Origin: Betaproteobacteria bacterium | GTDB lineage: Bacteria; Pseudomonadota; Gammaproteobacteria; Burkholderiales; Rhodocyclaceae | DNA: 42,382 nt | Assembly (NCBI GenBank): GCA_009780885.1 | Contig: WQZF01000014.1 | Span: 1 to 42,382, forward strand | Direction of reading: 5' to 3' | Shown: positions 17,467 to 25,515 of the stretch, one piece after another | Layout: each line of letters begins with the position of its first letter | How positions within the stretch are numbered: position 1 is the stretch's first letter | Notes under the pieces: model-generated | Seen by the model: the letters and a program-made list of their open reading frames with translations, nothing else | What the model was told of the DNA's origin: nothing | Databases searched by the model: none | Made by a program: the position numbers and the translations under genes

Positions 17467-18621
17467 TTACCTTGGATGAGAAAGATCGTGGGATTCGTTC
17501 CGGAGAAAGCGGATTACGCCATCGCTGGTTTCGCTGCGGAGAAGCCGCCCGGCGTGTTCGAGATAATTCAGGTGGGCAATCGCTTCTCCCATCGCGAACA
17601 TCAGTTGATGCGCATCGAGGGAACGGGGAAAAAGGGTAGGGAGCAGGTCGGCGGTGGTCTTCGGCTTGTCGCAGGCTTCGAGCAACATCTCCAGGCGCTC
17701 CTCGTGGTGTTCGCGCTGTGCGGCGACCCGCGAATGAATGCCAATGAAGGGCAGTCCATGCGAGGGTAATACCAGGGTCTGCGGCGGTAATGCCGTGTAG
17801 CGGTCGATCGAGGAGAGGTAGCCTTCCAGTGAGTTGGCATTCGGCGTCAGGGCATAGACGCTGACATTGGTCGATATCCTGGGGAGCAACATGTCGCCCG
17901 AAATGAGTACGCCTGCCTGGGCAGAGTAGAACGATGCGTGCTCGGGCGAATGGCCGTAGCCGACAAGCACTTTCCAGCGTTGCGCATTTGCGCCCGATCC
18001 GGTAACGATTTCGCTTCCATCGAAGAGGCGGTCGTATCGTTGCGGAAGCGAGGGGACTCCGTGAAGGTAGCCGTTGCCCAGCCGCGTCTGCGCAGCCAGG
18101 CGCTCTTCATCGAGTCCATGCCGGCGGAACTGATTCACCATCGCCGGCATGCCCAGGCCGCCTTCCTGCCGCATGACGAGGTGGGCGGAGAGGTATTCGG
18201 CGGCAGTCATCGTCAGCGGTGCTCCGGTGCGTTCGTGCAGCCATTGCCCCAGCCCGAGGTGATCGGGATGGAAATGCGTGACGATGATGCGGGTAATCGG
18301 ACCGTCGAGCCGGGCCAGGGTTTGCTCCCACTGGGCCTTGACGGCGTCGAGTCCATAACCGCAGTCGACTGCGGCCCAGCCCGCGCCGTCGCGGATCAGC
18401 CAGAGGTTGACATGATCGAGCACGAAGGGCAACGGCATTCGCTGCCAGAGAATGCCGGGAGCAACTTCGGCCAGCTCCCCCGGTTCGGGCGGATCTGCGA
18501 AGGGAAAATCAAGCGGCGTCAGCGGTTTCTTTTCTGGATTCAAGGGAAATAGTCCATTTGGGTGAAACTGCGGGAGAGTGATCTGAAAAAACGAGGCGAA
18601 ACAGTATATAGCGATTCTCAA
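17467..18621 (-). CDS. metallo-beta-lactamase-fold hydrolase upstream of phaC
   Basis: Up to 384 aa. The dinuclear-zinc motif THFHPDHLG (HxHxDH) is followed by GYGHSPEHASF (third metal His), LISGDMLLPRIS (bridging Asp) and LPSHGLPF (last His), so the active site is complete. The first ATG is at 18621, but the leading MRIAIYCFASFFQITLPQF looks unlike a protein start. The conserved region begins near LDFPFADPPEP, so the TTG at 18543 may be the true start; a TATACT box at 18603-18608 on the minus strand would also put the RNA start inside the annotated N-terminus. It is co-directional with phaC with a 6-bp gap, suggesting a thioesterase-like or related role in acyl-CoA/PHA metabolism, by context only. 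Confidence 0.85.
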   Translation of the reverse strand: MRIAIYCFASFFQITLPQFHPNGLFPLNPEKKPLTPLDFPFADPPEPGELAEVAPGILWQRMPLPFVLDHVNLWLIRDGAGWAAVDCGYGLDAVKAQWEQTLARLDGPITRIIVTHFHPDHLGLGQWLHERTGAPLTMTAAEYLSAHLVMRQEGGLGMPAMVNQFRRHGLDEERLAAQTRLGNGYLHGVPSLPQRYDRLFDGSEIVTGSGANAQRWKVLVGYGHSPEHASFYSAQAGVLISGDMLLPRISTNVSVYALTPNANSLEGYLSSIDRYTALPPQTLVLPSHGLPFIGIHSRVAAQREHHEERLEMLLEACDKPKTTADLLPTLFPRSLDAHQLMFAMGEAIAHLNYLEHAGRLLRSETSDGVIRFLRNESHDLSHPR

Positions 18622-18929
18622 AAAAATCCCGGAGGCGTTGATTCATCCGGGCGGCACGATAACGCAGAAGCAGAAGAAGGCGAAAGAAGGATGCTTTATG
18701 CGCAATCCTTGAGTATCATGATAGGTGGTACTTGCCTGTCAATAACGCTGGCCTGTCCTTCAGGGATGACTTCGTTATTGGCCGTCCCTTCCAAGGGGAC
18801 AGTCTTTTGCCGCTGCGGCGCAATGCCGTGGGAATGCTTGTAACCGGCCGCTGCCCATGATCCCGGAACTTCATCTGCCATTTGGTGCAGCGTGTTTTTT
18901 CAATGCTGTTTGTTCAAAGGAGAGTCAAC
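18622..18929. other. intergenic region between divergent MBL-phaC and thiolase genes
   Basis: About 300 bp with no supported gene. CCCGGAGGCGTTGATTCATCCGGG (18628-18651) is a loose inverted repeat and CCCTTCCAAGGGG (18785-18797) a small one. This region must hold the promoters of both divergent units, but no well-spaced -35/-10 pair for the thiolase is obvious. Confidence 0.5.
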
Positions 18930-20120
18930 ATGTCCGATCCCATTGTTGTCGTTTCTGTCGCCCGTACCCCGATGGGGGGATTCCAGGGCGATTTTGCCAG
19001 CCTGACGGCGCCGCAGCTCGGTGGAGTCGCCGTTCGCGCGGCAGTCGAGCGCGCCGGCCTGTCGCCGGATGCGGTGCAGGAATTGATTTTTGGCAATGTG
19101 CTGACTGCTGGCATCGGCCAGGCGCCCGCCCGCCAGGCGGCCTTCAACGGCGGCCTGCCGCAATCCGTCTGCTGTACTGCGATCAACAAGGTTTGCGGGT
19201 CGGCGATGAAGGCGATCATCGTCGCCCACGACCAGCTCGTGGCCGGTTCCGCGCAGGTGATTATCGCTGGCGGCCAGGAATCGATGACCAATGCGCCCTA
19301 CCTGCTGTCCAAGGCGCGCGGCGGTTTCCGCCTCGGGCACGGCCAGGTGCTCGATCACATGTTCTTCGACGGTCTTGAGGATGCCTACTCCGCTGAAACG
19401 CGCGGCCGCCTGATGGGCACCTTCGCCGAGGAATGCGCCGAAAAGTACAAGTTCAGCCGCAAGGACCAGGATGATTTTGCGATTACCTCACTGACGCGCT
19501 CGCAAAAAGCGATTGCCGATGGCTCTTTCGCATGGGAAATCGCGCCGGTGACGGTTGCCGGCAAGAAGGGCGATGTCGTTGTCAGCAAGGACGAGCAGCC
19601 GGACAAGGCCAGTATCGACAAGATTCCGACGCTGAAACCGGCTTTCAAGAAGGACGGCACGGTGACTGCCGCCAATTCTTCCTCGATTTCCGACGGTGCT
19701 GCCGCGCTGGTGATGATGCGCGCTTCGGAGGCCGAGAAGCGCGGCCTGAAGCCGTTGTGCCGCATTGTCAGTCACGCCTCCTTCGCACATGAGCCGCGCT
19801 GGTTTACGACAGCGCCGGTCGGGGCGATGCAGAAGCTGTTGCAGCAGACCGGCTGGAAAGCTGGCGATGTCGATCTGTGGGAAATCAACGAAGCCTTTGC
19901 CGTCGTCACGATGGCCGGCATCCACGATCTGAAGCTGGATCACGCCAAGGTCAATGTCCACGGCGGCGCTTGCGCCCTTGGGCATCCGATCGGCGCTTCC
20001 GGCGCGCGGGTCGTTACGACGCTGATCGGCGCGATGAAGAAGTACGGCAAGAAGCGCGGCGTTGCCTCGCTGTGTATCGGCGGCGGCGAAGCGACCGCGA
20101 TGGCCTTTGAAATGCTGTAA
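18930..20120 (+). CDS. acetyl-CoA C-acetyltransferase (thiolase II)
   Basis: 396-aa biosynthetic-type thiolase that condenses two acetyl-CoA to acetoacetyl-CoA, the first step to PHB, or runs in reverse. The catalytic set is complete: C89 in NKVC-GSAMKA, H352 in CALGHPIGASGAR and C382 in ASLCIGGG. NEAFAV is also present. These closely match the spacing in characterised PhaA enzymes. The start at 18930 has AAAGGAGAG 6 nt upstream; an earlier in-frame ATG at 18882 does not. The location next to phaC and the phasins supports a PHB role, but beta-oxidation with the adjacent acyl-CoA dehydrogenase is possible. A strong terminator follows at 20128. Confidence 0.93.
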   Translation: MSDPIVVVSVARTPMGGFQGDFASLTAPQLGGVAVRAAVERAGLSPDAVQELIFGNVLTAGIGQAPARQAAFNGGLPQSVCCTAINKVCGSAMKAIIVAHDQLVAGSAQVIIAGGQESMTNAPYLLSKARGGFRLGHGQVLDHMFFDGLEDAYSAETRGRLMGTFAEECAEKYKFSRKDQDDFAITSLTRSQKAIADGSFAWEIAPVTVAGKKGDVVVSKDEQPDKASIDKIPTLKPAFKKDGTVTAANSSSISDGAAALVMMRASEAEKRGLKPLCRIVSHASFAHEPRWFTTAPVGAMQKLLQQTGWKAGDVDLWEINEAFAVVTMAGIHDLKLDHAKVNVHGGACALGHPIGASGARVVTTLIGAMKKYGKKRGVASLCIGGGEATAMAFEML

Positions 20121-20127
20121 ATCTCCG

Positions 20128-20162
20128 GCCCGCCGGCGCGAGAAGCGCTGGCGGGCTTTTTT
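20128..20162 (+). terminator. rho-independent terminator after thiolase
   Basis: GCCCGCC-G-GCGC pairs with GCGC-T-GGCGGGC around a GAGAA loop, followed by TTTTTT. It begins 7 nt after the thiolase stop. Confidence 0.88.
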
Positions 20163-20225
20163 ACGGGCCTGCGTTTTGCAAACAGGTCCGGAATGTGCAT
20201 CCATAGAGAATCAAGGGAGTTTTTT

Positions 20226-21362
20226 ATGATATTGACCCAGGAACAAACGATGGTTCGCGATTCCATGCGCGTATTCGCGCAGGAGCGCCTCGCGCCGTTT
20301 GCCGCCGAATGGGATCGCGACCATACCTTTCCCGCCGGGGCGCTGAAGGAATTGGGAGAATTGGGCGCGCTCGGCATGGTGGTGCCGGATAAATGGGGCG
20401 GCGCCGGACTCGATTACATGAGCCTCGTGCTCTCGATCGAGGAAATCGCCGCTGGCGACGGTGCGGTTTCGACGATTGTCAGCGTGCAGAATTCGCTGAT
20501 CTGCGGCATTACGTTCAAATACGGTACCGACGAACAGAAGGAAAAATATCTCAAGCCGCTCGCCAGGGGAGAAATGCTCGGCTGTTTCTGCCTGACCGAG
20601 CCGCATACCGGATCGGATGCTGCGGCGATCACGACGCGCGCCGACAAGGATGGCGATTTCTACGTCCTGAACGGCGTCAAGCAGTTCATTACCACCGGCA
20701 AGTACGGCCAGATCGCGATCGTCTTTGCCGTGACAGACAAGAGCGCGGGCAAGAAAGGGATTTCCTGCTTCCTCGTGCCGACCGACACTCCGGGCTATAT
20801 CGTCGCCCGCCTCGAAGAGAAAATGGGACAGCACGCTTCGGATACCGCGCAGATCATTTTCGAGAATTGCCGTATTCCGGCCTCGATGATGCTCGGGAAA
20901 CCCGGTGAGGGGTATCGCATCGCGCTGTCCAACCTCGAAGCCGGGCGCGTCGGAATTGCCGCTCAATCGGTCGGCATGGCGCGCGCCGCGTTCGAGGCGG
21001 CAGTGCGTTACGCGAAGGAGCGCGAAACCTTCGGCGTTCCGATCATCCAGCACCAGGCCGTGAACTTCAAGCTTGCCGATATGGCGACCCAACTCGACGC
21101 GGCCCGTTTGATGGTCTGGCGGGCCGCCGCGATGAAGGATGCCGGGCAACCTTGCCTGAAGGAAGCTTCGATGGCAAAGATGTTTGCCTCCGAAATCGCC
21201 GAAAGGGTGTGTTCGGATGCCATCCAGATTCACGGCGGCTGTGGCTATACCCGCGACTTTCCGGTGGAACGGCATTACCGCGACGTGCGCATCAGCCAGA
21301 TTTATGAAGGTGCAAACGACATCCAGCGTCTCGTCATTGGCCGTGCCATTGCCGATAGTTGA
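20226..21362 (+). CDS. acyl-CoA dehydrogenase (FAD-dependent)
   Basis: 378-aa short/branched-chain-type acyl-CoA dehydrogenase that introduces a 2,3-double bond into acyl-CoA and passes electrons to ETF. Domains in order: the N-terminal helical domain, CLTEPHTGSD with the FAD/substrate-binding region, YAKERETFGVPIIQHQAVNFKLADM, and QIHGGCGYTRDFPVERHYRDVRISQIYEGAND with E361 as catalytic base in the usual C-terminal position. AAGGGAG ends 7 nt before the ATG at 20226; an ATG at 20193 is less likely. A perfect 19-bp hairpin lies just downstream. Chain-length preference cannot be read. Confidence 0.93.
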   Translation: MILTQEQTMVRDSMRVFAQERLAPFAAEWDRDHTFPAGALKELGELGALGMVVPDKWGGAGLDYMSLVLSIEEIAAGDGAVSTIVSVQNSLICGITFKYGTDEQKEKYLKPLARGEMLGCFCLTEPHTGSDAAAITTRADKDGDFYVLNGVKQFITTGKYGQIAIVFAVTDKSAGKKGISCFLVPTDTPGYIVARLEEKMGQHASDTAQIIFENCRIPASMMLGKPGEGYRIALSNLEAGRVGIAAQSVGMARAAFEAAVRYAKERETFGVPIIQHQAVNFKLADMATQLDAARLMVWRAAAMKDAGQPCLKEASMAKMFASEIAERVCSDAIQIHGGCGYTRDFPVERHYRDVRISQIYEGANDIQRLVIGRAIADS

Positions 21363-21379
21363 TTCCCTGCGTTTTGCTG

Positions 21380-21422
21380 CCGAAGGCCGCATTTTCCAAT
21401 CAATGGAAAATGCGGCCTTCGG
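21380..21422. repeat. perfect 19-bp stem hairpin after acyl-CoA dehydrogenase
   Basis: CCGAAGGCCGCATTTTCCA (21380-21398) and its exact complement (21404-21422) flank an ATCAA loop. No U-tract follows, so it is not a textbook terminator. TTTTGCTGC precedes and TTTGCTGC follows the stem. It starts 18 nt after the stop codon. Confidence 0.85.
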
Positions 21423-21426
21423 TACT

Positions 21427-21443
21427 TTGCTGCGTTGCAGCAA
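21427..21443. promoter_or_regulatory. TGC-rich palindrome upstream of phasin gene
   Basis: TTGCTGC-GTT-GCAGCAA is a perfect 7-bp inverted repeat with the core CTGC-N3-GCAG, resembling the TGC-rich sites reported for PhaR regulators of phasin genes. A second TGC-rich stretch (GTTGCATCGCAGCATGCGAT) lies at about 21552-21571, just after the predicted promoter. Binding by PhaR is inferred; phaR is not in the window. Confidence 0.45.
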
Positions 21444-21495
21444 TCAATGAAATTCCAACTGAAAAAACCGGGGTCGACCAAAGAAAAATTATTTT

Positions 21496-21546
21496 TGTGC
21501 GATGCACAAAAAAGCTTGACACGGTGTCGGGGATTCTTATACATTC
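21496..21546 (+). promoter_or_regulatory. sigma70-type promoter of first phasin gene
   Basis: A perfect TTGACA (21517-21522) with a TATACATT -10 region (21539-21546) at 16-18 bp spacing. The palindrome TTGTGC-GAT-GCACAA (21496-21510) abuts the -35 and may be an operator. The leader is about 115 nt. Confidence 0.7.
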
Positions 21547-21666
21547 TCGAATGTTGCATCGCAGCATGCGATAAGCAAAACACCTCCGGCAAACAAAATT
21601 TCCGGAAGCTTTTTGATGTAGCGTTTTTACGTACCCTTTTATTCCCATACCCCCGAGGAGATCGAA

Positions 21667-22239
21667 ATGTTGACTACCCCCGAGCAATTCGCCGCTGCCA
21701 ACAAGGCCACCGTAGAATCCCTGCTTTCCCTGGCAAATACCGCCCTGGCTTCCGCCGAGCGTGTCGCCGCCCTCAACCTCAACACCGCCCGTTCCTTCCT
21801 GGAAGACGGCGTTAACAACGCGAAGGCGCTGATGAGCGCCAAGGATCCGCAGGAAGCCCTGGCGCTGCACGCCTCGCTGGCGCAACCCAATGTCGAAAAG
21901 GCGGTCACCTACTCGCGCAGCATCTATGAAATTTCGACCCAGACCCAGGAAGAATTCTCCCGTCTGCTCGAAAGCCAGTTCGGCGAATTCCAGTCGCAGG
22001 TTGCTTCCCTGCTCGACAAGGCTGCCAAGAGCGCCCCGGCGGGTTCCGATGTCGCCGTTGCCGCAGTCAAGTCCGCGATTGCCGCCGCAAATTCCGCGTT
22101 CGACAGCATGAACAAGGCCGCCAAACAGGTTGCCGAAATCGCGGAAGCCAATGTGGCCGCTGCAACGAACGCGACGGTGAAAGCCGTCGGCGCCAGCGCT
22201 GCGACGGCTTCTTCGGGCAAAAAGAAAACTGCTGCCTGA
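21667..22239 (+). CDS. phasin family protein (first copy)
   Basis: 190-aa granule-coating phasin of the PhaP type. It opens MLTTPEQFAAANKATVESLLSLANTALASAERVAALNLNTARSFLEDG, the family's amphipathic helical pattern. KDPQEALALHASLAQPNVEKAVTYSRSIYEI matches the conserved core, and the Ala/Lys-rich tail ends SGKKKTAA. It is almost entirely helical with no signal. GAGGAG is placed well before the ATG at 21667. It binds the PHA granule surface and limits granule size, which fits phaC and the thiolase nearby. It has a strong promoter and terminator of its own. The second phasin follows 225 bp later. Confidence 0.94.
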   Translation: MLTTPEQFAAANKATVESLLSLANTALASAERVAALNLNTARSFLEDGVNNAKALMSAKDPQEALALHASLAQPNVEKAVTYSRSIYEISTQTQEEFSRLLESQFGEFQSQVASLLDKAAKSAPAGSDVAVAAVKSAIAAANSAFDSMNKAAKQVAEIAEANVAAATNATVKAVGASAATASSGKKKTAA

Positions 22240-22254
22240 TTATCCGATTTGGGT

Positions 22255-22290
22255 AAAAAGGAACCTCCGCCCGCCGGAGGTTCCTTTTTT
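22255..22290 (+). terminator. rho-independent terminator after first phasin
   Basis: AAAAAGGAACCTCCG pairs with CGGAGGTTCCTTTTT around a short CCCGC loop, followed by a T-run. It is A-rich on the 5' side, so it could also work in reverse. Confidence 0.92.
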
Positions 22291-22351
22291 CCAATCTGAT
22301 TCCAGGTGAGAAGCGACAGGAAAAACAGCGCCTCTCTCTTGCCAAGCATCC

Positions 22352-22357
22352 TATAAT
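22352..22357 (+). promoter_or_regulatory. -10 box of second phasin gene
   Basis: A perfect TATAAT with no recognisable -35 at the usual distance. It would give a leader of about 100 nt. It suggests that the second phasin is transcribed separately from the first. Confidence 0.45.
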
Positions 22358-22464
22358 GATGTATTTAGATAAAGTAGCCGCGCGCAGAAACACAACTCCG
22401 CAGCAAAAAATCGCGGTTACGTAGTTTTCCGCTTTTACCCGACATCCAGACTGGAGGAAGTAAT

Positions 22465-23025
22465 ATGTCGAACCCGAATATCGAGCAATTCAGTGCTGTT
22501 CAGAAGGCCAATGTCGAAGTTCTGGTCGCTTTGATGCGTACCGCGTTCCAGGGAATGGAGCAGCTTGCTGCGCTCAACATCTCGGCAACCCGCGAACTGT
22601 TCAACAATTCCGTTACCGGCACGCAGCAATTGATGAATGTAAAGGACCCGCAGGAACTGGTCCGCGTCAATAATCCGCTGTCACACCCTAACATCCAGAA
22701 AATGATGGAATACTCCCGCAGCGTCTACGATCTGATGACGCAGATGCAGAAGGAAGTCACGACCGTCATGGAATCGAGCTACAACAATTTTTCCCGCACT
22801 GCATCGAGCGCCATAGAAAAGACTTCCGCCAACGCTCCTGTCGGCGGTGACGTTTTCGCGGCGACGATGAAATCGCTTCTCAACGCGACCAACCAGGCAT
22901 TCGAAAAAATGCAGGGCATCTCGCGCCAGATGGCCGAAATCACCGAGGCCAACATCCAGGCAGCCAGCAGCGCCACCACGAAAGCGGTTTCCTCCACGGC
23001 GGCAGCGCCTCGCGCCAAGAAGTAA
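22465..23025 (+). CDS. phasin family protein (second copy)
   Basis: 186-aa paralogue of the preceding phasin, with the same order of segments: IEQFSAVQKANVEVLVALMRTAFQGMEQLAALNISATRELF, KDPQELVRVNNPLSHPNIQKMMEYSRSVYDL, and an Ala/Ser-rich tail ending RAKK. It has clearly diverged from copy 1, so this is an old duplication and not a recent one. GGAGG lies 8 nt before the ATG. It is terminated by the hairpin at 23076. Different phasins often differ in granule number or timing control, but nothing here shows which does what. Confidence 0.94.
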   Translation: MSNPNIEQFSAVQKANVEVLVALMRTAFQGMEQLAALNISATRELFNNSVTGTQQLMNVKDPQELVRVNNPLSHPNIQKMMEYSRSVYDLMTQMQKEVTTVMESSYNNFSRTASSAIEKTSANAPVGGDVFAATMKSLLNATNQAFEKMQGISRQMAEITEANIQAASSATTKAVSSTAAAPRAKK

Positions 23026-23075
23026 CGAAGGATTTCTACCCGCCGTTTCCTGGAAACAGCGGATCGGAACAAAGG

Positions 23076-23104
23076 GCGACCGGATTTATCCGGTCGCTTT
23101 TTTT
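23076..23104 (+). terminator. rho-independent terminator after second phasin
   Basis: GCGACCGGAT-TT-ATCCGGTCGC followed by TTTTTTT; a perfect 10-bp stem. Confidence 0.93.
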
Positions 23105-23112
23105 GCTGCAAA

Positions 23113-23188
23113 TTTTCTAAATCTGTTTAAATAATAGTTAGCTACAGTAGTAAATTCTAGTTAAAAATTATTTAAACAGATTTAGAAA
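23113..23188 (-). repeat. 76-bp AT-rich palindromic element, copy d (fully paired arms)
   Basis: It lies between the convergent phasin and mdh terminators. Left arm TTTTCTAAATCTGTTTAAAT is matched by a right arm ATTTAAACAGATTTAGAAA, so both arms differ from the other copies in a compensated way (CTGTTTAAA replaces TACTTAAA). The centre has GCTACAGTAG, the reverse of copies a-c. Confidence 0.88.
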
Positions 23189-23253
23189 GTTATTCCTTCG
23201 CAGGAAGCGGTTGATCCTGCGAAACCCGGGTTTTTATTCGGGAATCGCATGAA

Positions 23254-23285
23254 AAAAGCCGCAGGAGATGAATCCTGCGGCTTTT
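23254..23285 (-). terminator. bidirectional terminator of mdh
   Basis: AAAAGCCGCAGGA (23254-23266) pairs with TCCTGCGGCTTTT (23273-23285) around GATGAA. A-runs and T-runs on both sides allow termination from either strand; it lies 18 nt past the mdh stop. Confidence 0.92.
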
Positions 23286-23303
23286 CGGAGTGCGGCAAAG
23301 GGG

Positions 23304-24290
23304 TCAGAGCATCGAAGCGACGCCAGCGCGTTCTTCTTCGAGTTCCTTCAGGGTGAGGTTGATTTTCTCGCGGCTGTAATCGTCGATTTCCAGGCCCTGG
23401 ATGATCTGGAAGTCGCCATTCTTGCACTCACAGGGCATTCCGAATACGAGGCCCTTCGGGATGCCGTAGGATCCGTCGGAGGGGATGCCCATCGTGACCC
23501 AGTCGTCCGAGCCAAGCACCCAGTCGCGCATGTGGCCGATCGCGGCATTGGCGGCGGAAGCGGCCGAAGAAAGGCCGCGCGCCTCGATGACCGCTGCGCC
23601 GCGTTTGCCGACGGTAGGCAGGAAAACATCGTTGTTCCACTGCGAATCGTTGACCAGCGCCTTGAGGGAATCGCCGTTCGAGGTGGCGAAGCGGTAGTCG
23701 GCGTACATGCTTGGGCTGTGGTTGCCCCAGACGGTCATCTTTTTGATTGAGGCGACCGGGCGCCCCGTTTTCGATGCCAGTTGGGACAGAGCGCGGTTAT
23801 GATCCAGGCGCAGCATGGCGTGATAGTTGCGCGGGTTCGTGCGTCCCACCTTCTTCGCGGCGGATGCGGCAATCAGGGCGTTGGTGTTGCACGGGTTGCC
23901 GACGACCAGCACCTTGACGTTTTCCTTCGCGTTTTCCGCGATGGCCTTGCCTTGCACGGTAAAGATCGCGCCGTTGGCCGAAAGGAGGTCGGCGCGCTCC
24001 ATTCCCTTGGTGCGCGGCCGTGCGCCTACCAGCAGGCAGCAGTCGGCATCCTTGAAGGCGACATTCGGATCGTCGCTGGCGATCATGCCGGCCAACAGCG
24101 GGAAAGCGCAGTCGTCGAGTTCCATCATCACGCCCTGCAGCGCCTGTTGGGCTTGCGGCAGATCGAGCAGTTGCAGGATGACGGGTTGATCCTTGCCGAG
24201 CATTTCGCCGGAGGCGATGCGAAACAGCAGGGCGTAACCGATTTGACCTGCGGCGCCAGTGACGGCGACACGCATGGGGGCTTTAGACAT
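23304..24290 (-). CDS. mdh: malate dehydrogenase (NAD)
   Basis: 328-aa TCA-cycle enzyme interconverting malate and oxaloacetate. The Rossmann motif is GAAGQIG (12-18), followed by LLDLPQAQ with the Asp that selects NAD. Substrate Arg residues lie in [12 protein letters not shown] and LRLDHNRAL, and the catalytic His is H191 in [11 protein letters not shown]. The type and length match the cytosolic-malate-dehydrogenase-like family common in betaproteobacteria. It is divergent from the GntR regulator and the sdh operon. It has a near-consensus promoter at 24413-24441 and its own terminator, so it is monocistronic. Confidence 0.96.
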   Translation of the reverse strand: MSKAPMRVAVTGAAGQIGYALLFRIASGEMLGKDQPVILQLLDLPQAQQALQGVMMELDDCAFPLLAGMIASDDPNVAFKDADCCLLVGARPRTKGMERADLLSANGAIFTVQGKAIAENAKENVKVLVVGNPCNTNALIAASAAKKVGRTNPRNYHAMLRLDHNRALSQLASKTGRPVASIKKMTVWGNHSPSMYADYRFATSNGDSLKALVNDSQWNNDVFLPTVGKRGAAVIEARGLSSAASAANAAIGHMRDWVLGSDDWVTMGIPSDGSYGIPKGLVFGMPCECKNGDFQIIQGLEIDDYSREKINLTLKELEEERAGVASML

Positions 24291-24412
24291 AGTGCGGCTC
24301 CTGTTGAAAATTTGAGTGAAAAAACCGGAGGCGGGCAGACAAAACAGTCGAGGGAGACAAGCTCCCCCGGATGCGAGGACAGCGCACCCCTGAAGGAAGA
24401 AACAAGCGAAAA

Positions 24413-24441
24413 ATCATAAGAGGGGGAGCGAGTGCTGTCAA
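24413..24441 (-). promoter_or_regulatory. near-consensus sigma70 promoter of mdh
   Basis: On the minus strand, TTGACA (24441-24436), exactly 17 bp, then TATGAT (24418-24413). Transcription would start near 24406, giving a leader of about 115 nt. On the plus strand TATATAAG near 24459-24466 may be the -10 of the divergent gntR. Confidence 0.82.
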
Positions 24442-24498
24442 TGATTCAACAATTATTTTATATAAGAGATAAAAGATAGACGTCTGATTTGTTTTGTG

Positions 24499-25269
24499 AT
24501 GAAATCTCGTCTCTCCAGCTTCCACCCCGCTCCGCCAGTGAATTTCTCTTCTTCTCCCACTTTCAGCCCGCTGTACCGGCAGATCAAGAATCTGATCATG
24601 GAACAGTTGGCTTCCGGCGAATGGCGGCCAGGCGATGCGATTCCGAGCGAGGCCGACCTGGCGCTGCGTTTTGGCGTCAGCCAGGGAACGGTGCGCAAGG
24701 CGGTCGATGAAATGGCGATGGAAAATCTGCTCGTGCGGCGACAAGGAAAAGGAACCTTCGTTGCCACTCACGACGACCCGCATTCCTTTTTCCGCTTTCT
24801 GCGCCTTGCCGCAAATGAGGGGAAATTGCCAGTCTCCCGCAGCATTCCCCTGGAATGCAGCCGTGGCTGTGCAGGCGCTGAGGTCGCGCAGATGCTCGGG
24901 CTGAAGCAGGGAGATCCGATCGTCATGATGCGGCGCCTGCTGTATTTTGGCGATGCGCCGGTGGTCTTTGACGAAATCTATTTGCCGGGAGATCTTTTTC
25001 AGGATTTGTCTCTGGAAACATTGAAAGAGAGCGACAAATCGCTTTACAGCCTCTTTGAAACCCGCTATGGCGTCCGCATGATCCGTGCCGACGAGCGGCT
25101 TTTCGCCGTCAGGGCTGAAGGAATCGCGGCGCAGCAACTGAACGTGGAAGAAGATTCCCCGCTCCTGCTCGTCGAGCGGGTCGCCTTTACTTACGGCGAC
25201 AAACCTGTCGAGTGGCGGCGCGGGTTCTATTTGACCCGGGAACATCATTACCATAACGAATTGAACTGA
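24499..25269 (+). CDS. GntR-family regulator, HutC/UTRA type
   Basis: 256-aa regulator. The N-terminal winged helix is PLYRQIKNLIMEQLASGEWRPGDAIPSEADLALRFGVSQGTVRKAVDEMAMENLLVRRQGKGTFVATH (about residues 22-92), and the C-terminal UTRA ligand-binding domain contains VFDEIYLPGDLF and ends WRRGFYLTREHHYHNELN. The ATG at 24499 directly follows a GTG at 24496, and no ribosome binding site is evident for either. It lies between mdh and the sdh operon, a conserved position in betaproteobacteria, so it may respond to a TCA intermediate and control sdh and mdh. The ligand is unknown. Confidence 0.92.
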   Translation: MKSRLSSFHPAPPVNFSSSPTFSPLYRQIKNLIMEQLASGEWRPGDAIPSEADLALRFGVSQGTVRKAVDEMAMENLLVRRQGKGTFVATHDDPHSFFRFLRLAANEGKLPVSRSIPLECSRGCAGAEVAQMLGLKQGDPIVMMRRLLYFGDAPVVFDEIYLPGDLFQDLSLETLKESDKSLYSLFETRYGVRMIRADERLFAVRAEGIAAQQLNVEEDSPLLLVERVAFTYGDKPVEWRRGFYLTREHHYHNELN

Positions 25270-25310
25270 AAGCTTTTTCCGGCATGGCGGAAAGATGGGA
25301 GGGTTGCAGC

Positions 25311-25515
25311 TATAATCTTCCAGTTCAGCCCGGTGATTTTTTCGGCCGGGGATGTTCTGACTTCCTGTCGAGCGCGGGTCTCGCCGTTCATGGCGGGACC
25401 GGCGAGACAAAGGCGATGTGCGCCGAAGGCGCGATCCATTTGCGGGGAGGAAGCCCAAACCTTTCGGTTGGGGTGGCCTGCCTGCTGTTACGTTTAACCT
25501 AAGAGGGTAATATTC
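25311..25515 (+). promoter_or_regulatory. sdh operon -10 box and structured ~190-nt leader
   Basis: A perfect TATAAT (25311-25316) predicts transcription from about 25323, with no good -35 visible. The leader shows several stems: GTCTCGCCG/CGGCGAGAC (25379-25409), GCGCC-GAA-GGCGC (25420-25432), and CCAAACC-TTTC-GGTTGGG (25455-25472). No reading frame fits it. It may be a cis-regulatory RNA or an sRNA target. It does not match any riboswitch class I recognise. Confidence 0.5.

Noticed and set aside
25317-25515. Cobalamin or other known riboswitch before sdhC
   Set aside because: The conserved boxes of those classes are not seen; only generic stems are.
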